The notes: generated by a model not told the origin, from the letters alone. A DNA stretch of 64,000 bases from Hyposmocoma kahamanoa (GCF_003589595.1 NW_020653856.1:710653-774652); one strand, 5' to 3'. Positions 31,998-42,903 are shown, counted from the first letter of the stretch. Made by a program: numbers and translations.

Positions 31998-32180
31998 CAT
32001 ACTGCAGTAACGTGAGCATTACTTCGTTTAGGGTTTAAAAGGTGAGAATGCTGACGAAACTACAAGAACATGGGACAGATTTTTGCAAATTTAATGCTTT
32101 GATTGGCATTTCAACTGTTATGGACAGACCTGTCGCTTCCCACCAGGCGTACGACATATTCGTCCCATATTCGTGCCATA
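31998..32180 (+). repeat. family A copy, diverged, 5' part lost
   Basis: ACTGCAGTAACGTGAGCATT, AACTGTTATGGACAGACCTG and CCACCAGGCGTACGAC are clear; the rest has many changes. Confidence 0.7.
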
Positions 32181-32314
32181 CGGCACTCGATTTCGTAATA
32201 AAAAAGATGTTTACCTGTTCTAGCCTATAATAAAATTTTACTTCTAACTATAACTATTGAATAGGTCACCCTCTGCCACTAGTTGGTGTTGTATTGCAAA
32301 TAGTAATAGTAATA

Positions 32315-32788
32315 TGCCTCAGTGACGGAAGACTAGACTGTCACGCAGAGGTCCCGGGTTCGATTCCCGGGCCGGGAGAAATATTTATATGACTTCATTG
32401 ACTTACAATTATATGGACGTCGGGTCCGCGCTAAAAAGTGTCCGAACTTATAGGGCGTTAAATCGTATACAGAGCGTCATTCACGCTTTAGTCTTCGTTT
32501 GTTCGACTGACAGCGAAGCAAGCAAAATTAGACAGTACTGCGATGACATTACAATTTAAATTCAACGTTTTAGCTTTTTCATATTCCTTTACATGTCATT
32601 ACGTTTAAATAGGTTGACTTGGGACATTTTTTTCGTGGTTTTTGTATTAGACCCGTCGTCCATTTATTTGTAAGTCAATGTGTGACTTACATTTATTTCT
32701 CAAGTATGGGTGTGATTTGTGGTTATCTATGTGTGTGTGTCTATGGTACCCGTGATACAGGGTTTCCCTATTGCGGGACTTAAAAAAA
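32315..32788 (+). mobile_element. SINE-B copy split by a MITE
   Basis: The left part (32315-32395) has TCACGCAGAGGTCCCGGG and GGTTCGATTCCCGGGCC. The right part (32681-32788) has CTTACATTTATTTCTCAAG, the TG run and GGGTTTCCCTATTGCGGGAC. The A-box end of the head is deleted. The host text is interrupted exactly at TATGACTT/TGTGACTT. Confidence 0.85.
32396..32680. mobile_element. hAT-like MITE, copy 1 (285 bp)
   Basis: Terminal repeats CATTGACTTACAA...TTGTAAGTCAATG continue imperfectly to about 31 bp (GGACGWCGGGTC). The flanks TATGACTT (32388-32395) and TGTGACTT (32681-32688) form an 8-bp duplication with one mismatch. No coding capacity. It lies inside SINE-B. Confidence 0.88.
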
Positions 32789-32814
32789 TGTTGAAAATTA
32801 CAAATGTGTTTTAC

Positions 32815-32869
32815 AAAGAGCAGCCGCTAGAGTTTCTTATTCATTCATCACAAGGGAATCTGCCTTAAG
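32815..32869 (+). mobile_element. short non-LTR 3' UTR fragment
   Basis: AAAGAGCAGCCGCTAGAGTT and TCTTATTCATTCATCAC resemble AAGAGCAATCCCTAGAGTTT and TCTTGCTCGTTC in the 3' UTR of the 12-kb element. It is a relative, not the same subfamily. Confidence 0.5.
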
Positions 32870-33133
32870 AATGAGAGTTCGTCCAGGGAAGTACTACCAC
32901 CTTACCTATTTCTGCAGCCAAGCAGTAATGCGAGCATTACTGCGTTCCGGTTTTGAAGTGTAAGGGTGCTGGTGAAATTAGAGGCAAATGGGACTGGTCA
33001 ACTTATGTTTCACAGTGCCTTTCAGATCTTTGTGATTTAAAGCTTTGAGTGGCACTGCAACTGTTATGGACAGGCGTGTCGCTTACCACCAGGCGACGAC
33101 TTATTCGTCCCGTCGCCTAGTATCATAAAAAGA
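32870..33133 (+). repeat. family A copy, near full length
   Basis: GAGAGTTCGTCCAGGGAAGT to GTCGCCTAGTATCATAAAAA. The first 20 bp of the family is replaced by AATGA. Confidence 0.85.
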
Positions 33134-33183
33134 GAATAATATCGTCCAATCAATGTGACAATTTCTAGGGTACGTGTAATATT

Positions 33184-33260
33184 ATAATATGTACATATGA
33201 AATAATATGTACATATGAAATAATAATATAAGAAATAATAATATATGAAATAATAATACA
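33184..33260. repeat. AT-rich tandem repeat
   Basis: Two 18-bp units ATAATATGTACATATGAA are followed by two 15-bp units ATAATAATATAWGAA. The array encodes only a low-complexity Tyr-rich frame on the minus strand. Confidence 0.75.
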
Positions 33261-33571
33261 CAACAAAATTAATTAACTATATTATAACAAGTTAATTATA
33301 TACAAAAACGGCCAACTCCACTTCAACACCGCTTAATTCGTCAATTGGAACTTCCTAAACTAATTGTCCCAACTCGTCACCTATTCTAAACAATGTAAAG
33401 TCTGTACCACACTAAGTGGAGCTCCAATTACGGGACGGACAAAGCAACAATGCGAATATCTCGCTGCTACTAGTTTTAACTCAGTTAATGTACACAGGGA
33501 CGGATTGAAAAACTTTCAAAGATAAATTAAAAATTTAAAAAATTAACAAAAATTTATTGAAAGATTTTTTT

Positions 33572-33842
33572 TTATTATTATACCACAAGTGACAGGAAGA
33601 ACAACGCCCACGCCTGGTGGTATGCGACACGCTTATCCATACCAGTTGCAATACCACTCAGAGCTATAAATCGCAAAGATCTGAGGGGCACTGCCACTAC
33701 CCTCGTCTCCCTGATTCATAAGTTGACAAGTCCCATATGCCTGTGATTTCACCAGCACCCTTACTGCTTGGCGGCAGAAATAGGTAAGGTAGCAGTACTT
33801 CCCTGGACGAACTCTTTCGCCGGGACCTCTACTGCTACTAAA
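33572..33842 (-). repeat. family A copy, near full length
   Basis: ATTATACCACAAGTGACAGG to GGACCTCTACTGCTACTAAA; the 5' boundary is very clear here. Confidence 0.85.
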
Positions 33843-33960
33843 GATATTAAAACCGGGAAATAATTCATGTATTACATGACAAAACATGTTTCAGGGCTCG
33901 GCGTTTGCCAATGCACATAACAATAAAATATTCTTAAGCAAAGTATTATGATTTTTTTAT

Positions 33961-34060
33961 GTAAAAAAAGACCTCAAATGTTTGCCCGCTTTCGCTGCAT
34001 ATACATGAAAATAACACAGTCGAATTGAGAGTCTCCTCCTTTTTTTTGAAGTTGGAAAAG
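33961..34060 (-). repeat. family K fragment
   Basis: AAAAAAAGACCTCAAATGTT at one side and GAGAGTCTCCTCCTTTTTTT GAAGTTGG at the other. The central conserved blocks are missing and replaced by other AT-rich text. Confidence 0.55.
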
Positions 34061-34135
34061 AAAATATGTATTAAGAAGCAGGATTAGCCGTATAAGCTTA
34101 TCTTTTTCTAGAACTGACTCTTCGCAACTGGTAGG

Positions 34136-35890
34136 TCAAATCAAAGTCAAAGATTATTTATTCCATAGGTAAAATAAATTTACACTTGAAAACGTCAGAT
34201 TTAAGCTACTGCTCGTTCACTACGTTGACCTCCATGAGAAGAACGAGCAAGAATCTCTAGGGATTGCTCTTTTCAAATAAACTTAAATGCTATGGAATAC
34301 ACTTTGAATCAAATTTGTGTGGATTCTGGAGCCATGTCGTCTTTTCATACATCTTTATCTAACACGTAGTCTTCAATTTTGTAATATGATTTTTCGATCA
34401 AAATATTTTTAAACTTAGGAAATGATAAACTTAATATATGCTCCGGAATCTTATTGTAAAAAAGTATACAGTTCCCCATAAAAGAGTTGTTTACCTTGGT
34501 TAAACGAAATCGTGGTACCATGAGTTTGGACTTAGCTCTAAGGTTAATATTAAGGATATTTTCTTTCTTATAGAAATTATGTATATTGTTACGGGCATAT
34601 AAAATACTTGAGTAAATGTACTGTGATGCCACAGTCATGATACCAGTCTCCTTAAACTTTTCTCTGAGAGAAACCCGAGAGCCTAGATGGTACACAGAAC
34701 GAATCGCTCGTTTTTGCAATACAAATATGGTTTGANNNNNNNNNNNNNNNNNNNNNNNNNNNNNNNNNNNNNNNNNNNNNNNNNNNNNNNNNNNNNNNNN
34801 NNNNNNNNNNNNNNNNNNNNNNNNNNNNNNNNNNNNNNNNNNNNNNNNNNNNNNNNNNNNNNNNNNNNNNNNNNNNNNNNNNNNNNNNNNNNNNNNNNNN
34901 NNNNNNNNNNNNNNNNNNNNNNNNNNNNNNNNNNNNNNNNNNNNNNNNNNNNNNNNNNNNNNNNNNNNNNNNNNNNNNNNNNNNNNNNNNNNNNNNNNNN
35001 NNNNNNNNNNNNNNNNNNNNNNNNNNNNNNNNNNNNNNNNNNNNNNNNNNNNNNNNNNNNNNNNNNNNNNNNNNNNNNNNNNNNNNNNNNNNNNNNNNNN
35101 NNNNNNNNNNNNNNNNNNNNNNNNNNNNNNNNNNNCAAATATGGTTTGAATATCTGCCGCTTTACCCCACATGAGAATCCCGCAGGACATTATACTATGG
35201 AAGTAACTAAAATAAACTAGTCTAGCACTACTAACATAGGTAAGCTCACGTATTCTGCGGACTGCGTATGCAGCGGAGCTTAATCTGCTGGCCAGGGAAG
35301 ATATATGTGGAAACCATTGAAGTTTACTATCTAAGGTCACTCCCAAGAAGACTGCTTTATTAACAAAGTCTAACTTTTCTCCGTTTATTTCTATGCTTGG
35401 ACTAGTCGATTTCACGTTAGGTAATTCAAATTTAACACATTTTGTCTTCTTGGCATAAAGCAATAAATTGTTAGCATTAAACCAATAAACTACTTTAGAG
35501 AGGGTATCATTAATATGGTCATAGTTAATGTCATGTCATTCTGTTTTAAAAATCAAGGATGTGTCATCAGCAAACAACACTATTTCGCAATGGTCCTTAC
35601 CAAAGAATGGCAAATCATTAATATAAATCAGAAATAAGAAAGGCCCAAGTATTGAGCCCTGCGGAACACCCATTTTTACCGGAGAACCCAAAGAAGTCAC
35701 TCCATTTATGTCTACTTCCTGAATTCTAGGTAAAGGAAAATGTATATAGATATATTATATAGTCCGATAAATATCCAAAACCGGCTCTGAGCTCGTTGAG
35801 AAATTTAACAAACACTCGGTTACTAAGACGCGCTACTATTCCTTTGCCGTTTCAGCTTTTCTCAAACAGCTTTGATTGAAATATTTTGGA
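34136..35890 (-). pseudogene. second copy of the 12-kb non-LTR family, RT palm included
   Basis: Read on the minus strand from 35890: a decayed stretch, then [20 protein letters not shown] and [13 protein letters not shown] (35695-35545), an in-frame stop right after KTE, and then LLLYAKKTKCVKFELPNV. From there it matches the 12.0-kb copy to the end. An N gap interrupts it between AADIQTIF and VLQKRAIRS. It lacks four residues (NYIK) before NILIEK and ends in GTCAAAGTCAAA (the hexamer tail, reversed) at 34137-34161. FADD is the catalytic motif C. The 5' part beyond the palm and the endonuclease are absent. The stop and the upstream shifts make it inactive. Confidence 0.88.
34736..35135. other. 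assembly gap of 400 N flanked by a 14-bp duplication
   Basis: CAAATATGGTTTGA occurs directly left (34722-34735) and directly right (35136-35149) of the Ns, whereas the sister copy at 12.3 kb has it once. Either the gap hides an insertion with a 14-bp target duplication, or the contig ends overlap and the gap is artificial. Open frames drawn across it are not real. Confidence 0.95.
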
Positions 35891-36334
35891 ATAAGCAGAC
35901 TTTAAAATATAATATGCTAAAATATTACCTATTAAAACCCAACAATTTATAATGGGAAGTGCGCTAAATGCCCAATGTACGCTAAAATGTGCTTGATATT
36001 GTATGCATCAGAGTCGAAACATAACACCCGCGACGTCGCATCGCAGAAATCTACGAGTTCGCACGACGCATGGACGTTAATCATCTTTATGTTTTTTTGC
36101 TATACTTTCTTATCAATAACAGCAGTGAAACACTCTTTTTACGATCCACGTCGCAACCTAGTTTAAAACATACGTTCAGTACGGTATTTTTATTATCATG
36201 GGCGCTTATGTGTTTATAGGAATTATCTGGGTTGAATCAGTTCATATTATTATACTATGAATATTTATAGCAGAAAGAATAGACGTCGAATATAACGTAG
36301 ATCAAATGGCGTGTATTGCAAATCGCGTGTATTT
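35891..36334. other. stretch without recognised feature
   Basis: AT-rich with a GC-richer patch at 36020-36075. No gene or repeat recognised. Confidence 0.5.
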
Positions 36335-36405
36335 GGTTTTTTTTTTCAAACACAACCAATATTTTGCGATCTTTCAGGTTCCATGGTCACGGCTAATTGA
36401 TAACC
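36335..36405 (-). mobile_element. PLE remnant, decayed
   Basis: TTTTTTTTTTCAAACACAAC, TTTTGCGATCTTTCAGG and TTCCATGGTCACGGCTAATTG match the PLE ends but the GGGCCC core is lost. Confidence 0.5.
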
Positions 36406-36506
36406 AATTACGAAAACCTAAAAACTCAATACAGTGCAGTTAAATGAATCAGTTCTGTAAATATAGTTCAGAAAAAGATCGTTTACATTAATGTTTTTCT
36501 AGGAGT

Positions 36507-36720
36507 AAGGAATCTCTTTATCACGGGTGCCATGGACTCACGAGATAAATAAATGTAGGCCATATAAATATTTCTACACGATGCAAGCCATTGCGATGGC
36601 AAGCATTACAGTGTATGCCATCGATATGAGAAGAAGAACTAGCAGCACCAAATCTTTCTTCATTGGAGTCGGATCCGGGACCTCTGCGTGGCAAAATGGC
36701 AACCGTCTGGCCACGGAGAC
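36507..36720 (-). mobile_element. SINE-B copy with an insertion
   Basis: TCACGGGTGCCATGGACTCA, GTAGGCCATATAAATATTTC, then about 95 bp of foreign text (36575-36668), then TCGGATCCGGGACCTCTGCG and GGCCACGGAGAC. The PLE at 36734 sits 13 bp beyond this head. Confidence 0.8.
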
Positions 36721-36733
36721 AGTTACTTTATTA

Positions 36734-37364
36734 TAGGAAATGAAACTATTTTTCCGGATTTAAATCGCGTATATTTGTTTTTTCAAACAAACCGACGTTT
36801 CGGGCCCTTTACAGGTCCCATGGTCACGGTTGACTGAGGTGGTACAGTCTTCAACCAGTTATGTCTAATATTAATGCAAACCACCCTATTTTTTCACTAT
36901 ATTTACAATAGTTATTAATTAAATACCTTATTTTTAATTTTACAAAGAAAACATTCCAATTTACGCTACATTAAGTTTTACAAATTATTTTATTGAATGA
37001 ATTTTTATTAAGTTTAATTTATTATTAATTATTAATAGAAATTAGAATAAACTAAAACATATTAATTAGTACTGCAGTCTTATGTCTGTTTGGGATTTTT
37101 CATTAGAGGAAATACTGGATCCCAAACTGGTGGTACGGAGAAACCATCTTCCCTGTTGAAATTAGGATGTTTTTTAATTTCAATGGCCTCTCGCAGCATC
37201 CTGGGAAGATAACGGACTTCTTTTGCAAGGTCCTGGGGTTTGTCAAACTTCATTAAATGTGTAGGTTTATCCATGACATGCTCGCAACAAATATACGCGA
37301 TTTAAATCCGGAAAAATAGTTTCATTTCCTATGTGTAACAATCGCGAAAACCTAAGAACTCGAT
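36734..37364 (-). mobile_element. Penelope-like element insertion, 631 bp, with 13-bp TSD
   Basis: AGTTACTTTATTA flanks both ends (36721-36733 and 37365-37377). In sense (minus) order it contains four parts. First is an inverted terminal piece, ATCGAGTTCTTAGG to CGCGTATATTTG (37364-37291). Next is the C-terminal coding end (37274-37080), then an AT-rich spacer. Last is the terminal region with ACCTCAGTCAACCGTGACC, the GGGACC/GGGCCC hairpin (36802-36819) and GAAACGTCGG, ending TAGTTTCATTTCCTA. The two ends are inverse copies of each other over about 45 bp. Coding plus inverted LTR-like ends is the known layout of Penelope-like elements. Confidence 0.85.
37080..37274 (-). CDS. C-terminal tail of a Penelope-like RT/GIY-YIG protein (fragment)
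   Basis: The 64-residue frame reads MDKPTHLMKFDKPQDLAKEV, RYLPRMLREAIEIKKHPN, FNREDGFSVPPVWDPVF and a short end. The block LREAIEIKKHPNFNREDGF followed by VW-P-hydrophobic is the signature at the very C-terminus of Penelope-like proteins, just after the GIY-YIG endonuclease domain. Reading upstream, EHV precedes the Met in frame, so the ATG is internal. The frame is then cut by the inverted terminal piece at 37291. RT and most of GIY-YIG are missing. The fragment cannot be active, but it identifies the repeat family carrying the GGGCCCGAAACG motif. Confidence 0.82.
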   Translation of the reverse strand: MDKPTHLMKFDKPQDLAKEVRYLPRMLREAIEIKKHPNFNREDGFSVPPVWDPVFPLMKNPKQT

Positions 37365-37444
37365 AGTTACTTTATTAGTTAATGTTAAACATAACTGGTT
37401 GACGAGTAAAACGATCTGAGTCAGTCGAGAGCATGAGACTTCTA

Positions 37445-37520
37445 AAGAGTCTGAAATGTTAGTTTATTTAAAAAAAAAAACAAATATACGCTATTCGGAT
37501 CCGAAAAAAATTGTTTCAAA
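37445..37520 (+). mobile_element. PLE end fragment
   Basis: AAAACAAATATACGCTATTC, GGATCCGAAAAAAATTG and TTTCAAATCC match the terminal CAAATATACGCGATTTAAAT...AATAGTTTC text with changes. Confidence 0.5.
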
Positions 37521-37724
37521 TCCAACTTAGTTTGTATCTACAAAAAATATAATTATATTAAATATTTTAAATAGCGGTGGTAGCCTAGTAGAACAACTGT
37601 TCCATTTCTAAATTGCATGTCTTTTGTTTATTACCAATATTAGACAACACCTTTCTCTTACGTTGAAGAAAAACATCAAGTTCTAAAATTCTTCGAAAAA
37701 GCTTCACAACCTTCAGAAGTCCCC

Positions 37725-37775
37725 TGCCCTCATCAGGCCAGAGCGTAACGTAGGAAACCAAAACCCAGTAGTGGG
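37725..37775 (+). mobile_element. RTE-like 3' tail fragment
   Basis: CTCATCAGGCCAGAGCG followed by ACCCAGTAGTGGGATTTTTT. A family A copy starts immediately after it. Confidence 0.45.
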
Positions 37776-38036
37776 ATTTTTTTTATGATAGCAAGTGACG
37801 GGACGAACAAGTCGTGCATCTGGTGGTAAGAGAAACGCCTGTCCATAACAGTCACAAAGCTAACAGCTTTAAATCACAAAGATCTGAAGGGCACTGCCAC
37901 TGCACCCATCACCCTGAGATATAAGTTGAAAAGTCCCACACGCCTCATGCGCCTCTAATGCCTGGCGGCAGGAACAGGTAAGGTGGCAGTACTTCCCCGG
38001 ACGAACTCTTTCACAAGAATCTCTACAGCTACTGAA
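37776..38036 (-). repeat. family A copy, near full length
   Basis: TTTATGATAGCAAGTGACGG to TCTCTACAGCTACTGAAGTA. The GCATTACTGCGTTCCGG block is missing near 37950. Confidence 0.85.
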
Positions 38037-39689
38037 GTATTATGGTTTTAAATAAAAGTACATTTTACTGAACCGTGTTGTTTATAAAACAGTTGTGCAT
38101 TAAATGCATGAGAACAAATCGAAACCTTAAAAAATAAAATAGCACCTCTCGCTTTGCGTTTAAAATTCAAACGTCATACTTCACTTCAACAGACGTGTGA
38201 GGGAAATAACGCACAGTGGGCCAGCGAAAGCTTTTTTGTGGACAAAATATCGCGCACTAAATCACCGCTGGCCCGCGGTGAGCGAGCAACAAAAGGTTAT
38301 GGCCGTAATTAGTTTTTTTTCTCCCCCCACGCAATATTTCACTGTTTCAACCACATCTGTAATAATTTTCCAATTAAAATGTACTTTTGTTTGTGTTAAC
38401 TCATTTTATTACCTCGTTTTTTGTAAAAAACACATATCGAGCAACGTGTGAATAACGATGTGATTTTGAGCCTTATGGGGTTATAACATTAAATCAACGC
38501 GTTTAATTTAATTCAAAATTTTTACATTAATGTCTGTAAAAGAACACTTGGGGTTAAAATTATTGAAAAAATTAACACTTTTATCATATTATGGAAATTT
38601 TTATTTTATTTTTTTATGTTTGTTTTAATATCTCCAGGTTAACAACAGTACATGTGGAATTACAATTCGGAAAATACTCAAATAGAGCAAAACTAATTAT
38701 AGTTAATCACATGTTACAATAATAACAATTAAAAAGTAATTAGGTATGTCCAAACAAGTGAATATGCACCTGCGTGTGTGTAAGTTATGTTTTTATAACG
38801 GTATGCAATGAAATATTGTATAGAACATATACTACATTATATATGCGATAGATAATGTGACATCGTGTATAAAGATACAAGTAATTGTACTTAATATTAA
38901 ATTATACATACCTGCAATGGTAACTCTGTGTATAATATTTACACTCCCTAGTTCTAAACTGCCTACTTAGTTCTAAACCCTTAAAAGATAAGAAGGTAGA
39001 CTTGTGTAAATTTTTTATTTTAGTTTATTGTCTCTGCCCACTAAAAAAATATTTTTTTATTTGTGACTTAAGATTGGATTTGGAAATAAATAAAAAATCG
39101 ATTGTTCGATCGATTGTTCATGAAATAAACGGTTGAAATGAAATTTGGTTTATTTATGGAATTTAACTAAGTCTTCTTTGCATCGCATCGATGACACACA
39201 ACGATATTTATGTACTGGTGTTCTAGTTGCGGCGTTCCATACATACACTTTGTTTCACTGATGTGCGGTAAAGACACAACACTTCAATATCATAGTACTA
39301 CTAGTATACTCAATATTATCTGCCTGTCTAGCACATTTCCAATAGGTACAGACTGTCACGTCTGTCCACTACTCTATCGATAGTGTTTTGTTTGGAACAT
39401 GTAGTTGCTGTGAACTTGAGGCTACTTTGATGCACTTATTTTAACTTAGTATTACGCACATTTTAAAGACGCTAAATTATAAACTGACTTACTTACAATA
39501 GGATGAAACTTAAGGCCGCCTCCCAGTTTACGTCACTTACCTGAAACATAGAACAGTAAATTAGTATATACTTTTTGTAAAAAACACTATGATTGTGGGA
39601 GATCAGATAATAAATTGACTCGGTGAAATTTACTGAAAACAAGTTAAAAGTTTTAAGCGACACTTAGCAATTTTGAAGAGCTGTTAAAT
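38037..39689. other. 1.65-kb stretch without recognised feature
   Basis: AT-rich single-copy-looking DNA. Frame 38197-38451 starts in a GC-richer patch but has no domain. This is one of the cleanest candidates for non-repetitive host DNA in the window. Confidence 0.5.
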
Positions 39690-39956
39690 GTAGCAGCAGC
39701 GCTCCTTGTGAAAGAGTTCGTCCAGGGAAGTACTGCCGCCTTACCTACTTCTGCCGTCACGTAGTATTGGGAGCATTACTGTGTTTCGGTTTTGAAGGGT
39801 CAGGGTGCCGGTGAAATTTCAGGCACAAGGGATTTGTCAATTTATGCGTCAGGGTGACGGGCGCAGTGGCAGTGTCCACCAGGATCTTTGCGCTTTAAAG
39901 CTTTGAGTGACACCGGAACTCGTGCTATCACTTGGTGTCATAAGCATAAAAAAAAG
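39690..39956 (+). repeat. family A copy, near full length
   Basis: TGTAGCAGCAGCGCTCCTTG to ATCACTTGGTGTCATAAGC and an A run. GTCCACCAGGATC replaces part of the CAGATC block. Confidence 0.85.
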
Positions 39957-40019
39957 ATTGGTGGCTAAGAAATGGTTACAGGAACATTGAATATCCTGAC
40001 GCGAGATGAGTCGAAGACA

Positions 40020-40140
40020 TTGTCAAAGTCACCATCGTAAATCCACTAGCAAGATCTTGGTGGACAAGACAAACTACGGGACGCCTATAACTGCCAGTGG
40101 GTAAAGTTGGGCTGTAGATGATGGGAATGATGATGATTAC
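40020..40140 (+). pseudogene. decayed RTE-type C-terminus and tail
   Basis: AAATCCACTAGCAAGATC TTGGTGGACAAG reads PLARSWWTR, similar to PP(T/A)RWTDD of RTE elements. It ends in GATGATGGGAATGATGATGA. Weak but consistent with the 1.9-kb copy. Confidence 0.5.
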
Positions 40141-40263
40141 AATGATTGTATTACAATTATTGGTATCTTATAAAGGCGACAGATAATCGATATTTCAAAA
40201 CTATTCTGTAAATTATTATTTTTTAATGCCGTAAAAAATACGTGCTTGATCCATCAAAAACCT

Positions 40264-40489
40264 CTTTTTTTTATAACACCAAGTAATAGGACGAACAAGT
40301 CGTGTGCCTAATGTTGTGCTGTCCATAACAGTTGCAGTGCCACTCAGAGCTTTAAATCGCAAAGATTTGAGGAGCACTGCCACTACGCCCATCACTCAGA
40401 GACACACCTTTTACAACACCCTTACCCTTCAAAACCGGAATTGCAGGTCCCTGGTCGAACTCATTCACAAGGAGCTCCACTGTTGCTAA
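40264..40489 (-). repeat. family A copy, shortened
   Basis: TTTTTTATAACACCAAGTAA to GGAGCTCCACTGTTGCTAAA. The AAGTCCCATGTGCC and GTAATGCTCAC blocks are missing. Confidence 0.8.
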
Positions 40490-41668
40490 ACTAAAGTAAA
40501 ACTTGTTATGAACGGTATAACTTTGGCCTTTTCAAGCCGAGAGCGAATAGATATTATTTAGATGTGTATGGTCCATCTTCCGTTAGACGTCAAATGCACA
40601 CTTATTTTTTAATTAAAAAGAAAATTTTAGAAAAATTCAGGATTCTTAAACATGTCTCTTAATAGAACAACTTTAAATAACCTGGTTGCAACAAAATTCA
40701 CTTCCTTTTGTATTTATATTTTGTATATTAAATAAAAATCGGTCACTACATATAGCAGCTGTCGACTTGAATAGTGTCAAGCACATAGCTGGGTTAACCG
40801 CAGCGTTGCAGGGACATAACATTTGTGAACAGTGAGTGATGTTTGTATTTAAATTATAAACACGTCTGGCGCTACTGTTATTGTTAGCGGCGTACATCGG
40901 AAAAACTGGAAAACGAGGAGAATCTCAACGTCACACTCTCAATAATAAAGTAGCATAATTCGAAATGTAACACGAGATAGATTTAGGGCCCAATTATAAT
41001 TGTTTTTATATCTAGTAAGATTACATAAGATTACAGATGTATTTGACTAATTTATGTTATTATTGACTTTCATTCATTTTTGACATGCGCATATTTTATG
41101 GAGGCTTAGAAATGTAAATTATGTAAGTTTGACATTAACATGATTTTTCGCTTTATTTTTGACATTGTTAATTTTTACTAATTTTTATTATATTTTTTCT
41201 TTACATATTTACTAGTTTTTGACAGTTTTTAATTATAATATTTTGTACATTATGCGACCACCACTAATTATATTTGTATGTTTCGACGAAACTGGTTGTA
41301 GTAGCACTGTTAATGTATTGAACTGATCTGATGAACTTATTGTACCTACTTCCACAAAAAAAAAAAACATTTTTGGGAACAGGACAAAATAGATTTTAAG
41401 GAAAATGATATGCGAAATAAAACTAATGCACAATTTTTCATGTAAACGCCACATCAGTTTGTTTTAAAACTATTTTGTAAATATCTCAAATATTGCTTTT
41501 CAAATTACGCCATTTTATTATTGAGGGTGCAAAATGCATGTACAGTCAGTCACCCATATGTCAAAAACAAACCTTGATTGATTATATTGGTTTATATTCA
41601 GGTAAGAAAATATGCAATAAGTTACTATTATATCGATAGCATTTGGAAGATTTTTTTTTAATAGTAGA
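40490..41668. other. 1.2-kb stretch without recognised feature
   Basis: AT-rich with many TTTTTGACA-like words at 41040-41230. Short frames on the minus strand lack domains. Confidence 0.5.
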
Positions 41669-41884
41669 CAACTACACATACGTTCCTCTGATCCCAATGT
41701 AAGTAACTAAAGCATTTGTGTTGTGGAAATCGGAAACAACGATGGTACCACAAACACCCAGACCAGAGACAATATAGAGAACTTAGTTTTCTACACTGAC
41801 CCGGCCGGGGATCCAACCCAGGACCTCAGAGATGGCGACACCATGAAAACCGGTATGCAAGCCACTCAACTACGGACGTCGTCA
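41669..41884 (-). mobile_element. SINE-C copy, full length
   Basis: ACAACTACACATACGTTCC at the tail side and CACTCAACTACGGACGTCGTC at the head. The B-box side reads GGGGATCCAACCCAGGACC. It is the best minus-strand copy of this family. Confidence 0.85.
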
Positions 41885-42460
41885 ATGGATAGCCGAAGAT
41901 GGTTTGAATTAATAAATAAATTATGTTAATTTGCTTATAAAAGTACCTACGCGTACGCATATCAGCACATGTTGTCACCTTATTATTTAAACTAATATAA
42001 AGCTCGGTGTGTTATTCACAATACAATTTTACACATTCTCAAGACAACTGTGTAATAAGTAAAAAATAAACTATTTTGGATTAAGTCACTTTTCATGTAA
42101 CACAGCCATATCCTTCCACAGGAACAGAACCAAGAAAACCACACGCTTATTCACCGTTAACTGGCACGATTCATCAGAGACCTGGTAGTTCGCACTCGAG
42201 ACGAATTCTATTAATTAAAATTGTGCTTAAGTGCTTCAGTTTAATCTGCAATGTAGATAATTGAATTCCCGTATATTGTCAAAAAAATCGTCATCATTGT
42301 TACCATACAGCAAATTGCATCGATAGGATCATAAGTTAAAAAAAATTAAACAAATATGTGTAAAACGACTTAGTAACTTAATAAACAGTACTACTTATTA
42401 ATACCTTAAAATTAAATTTAGTTAAAATTCATATTGTTAAATTAATTATTTTACAAAATA
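41885..42460. other. stretch without recognised feature
   Basis: AT-rich; no coding or repeat signal. Confidence 0.5.
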
Positions 42461-42698
42461 ATAACACACACACTCAACATATAACACACACACTCAACAT
42501 AGCCCCGCACTAGGGAAACCCTGTGTCGCGGGTGCCATGGACACACATATAGACAACCACAAATTACACCCAAACTCACGAGAGAAACAAATATTTCTAT
42601 ATAGGTCATACAAATATTTCTCCCGGCCCGGGAATCGAACCTGGGACCTCTGCGTGGCAGTCCGGCATGGTAACTGTTCGGCCACAGAGGCAGTTATA
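42461..42698 (-). mobile_element. SINE-B copy, full length
   Basis: TAGCCCCGCACTAGGGAAAC to GGCCACAGAGGCAGTTA. The left tail has a duplicated 20-mer ATAACACACACACTCAACAT (42461-42500). A small insertion, ATATTTCTATATAGGTC, disturbs the body. Confidence 0.85.
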
Positions 42699-42748
42699 TA
42701 AAATGTATGTATCGTAAATTTTAATATTCTTTGGTAAACTTAAAATAA

Positions 42749-42903
42749 GGTGACATTGTCAACTTATGTGTCAGAGTGACGGACGCAGTGGCGCAGTGCC
42801 GCTCAGATCTTTGCGATTTAAAACTCTGAGTGTGTAGCATGTAGCTTATCATCAGGTGCACGAATTGTCCGTCACGTCACTCAATGTTATTAAAAAAAAA
42901 ATA
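42749..42903 (+). repeat. family A 3' half
   Basis: ATTGTCAACTTATGTGTCAG to CACTCAATGTTATTAAAAAA; GGCACTGCAACTG is lost. Confidence 0.8.

Noticed and set aside
33064..33261. Tyr-rich small protein on the minus strand
   Set aside because: Product of the AT-rich tandem array at 33184-33260 and a family A end.
34683..35220. Long frames across the N gap
   Set aside because: Unknown bases were treated as open reading; the true sequence is not known.
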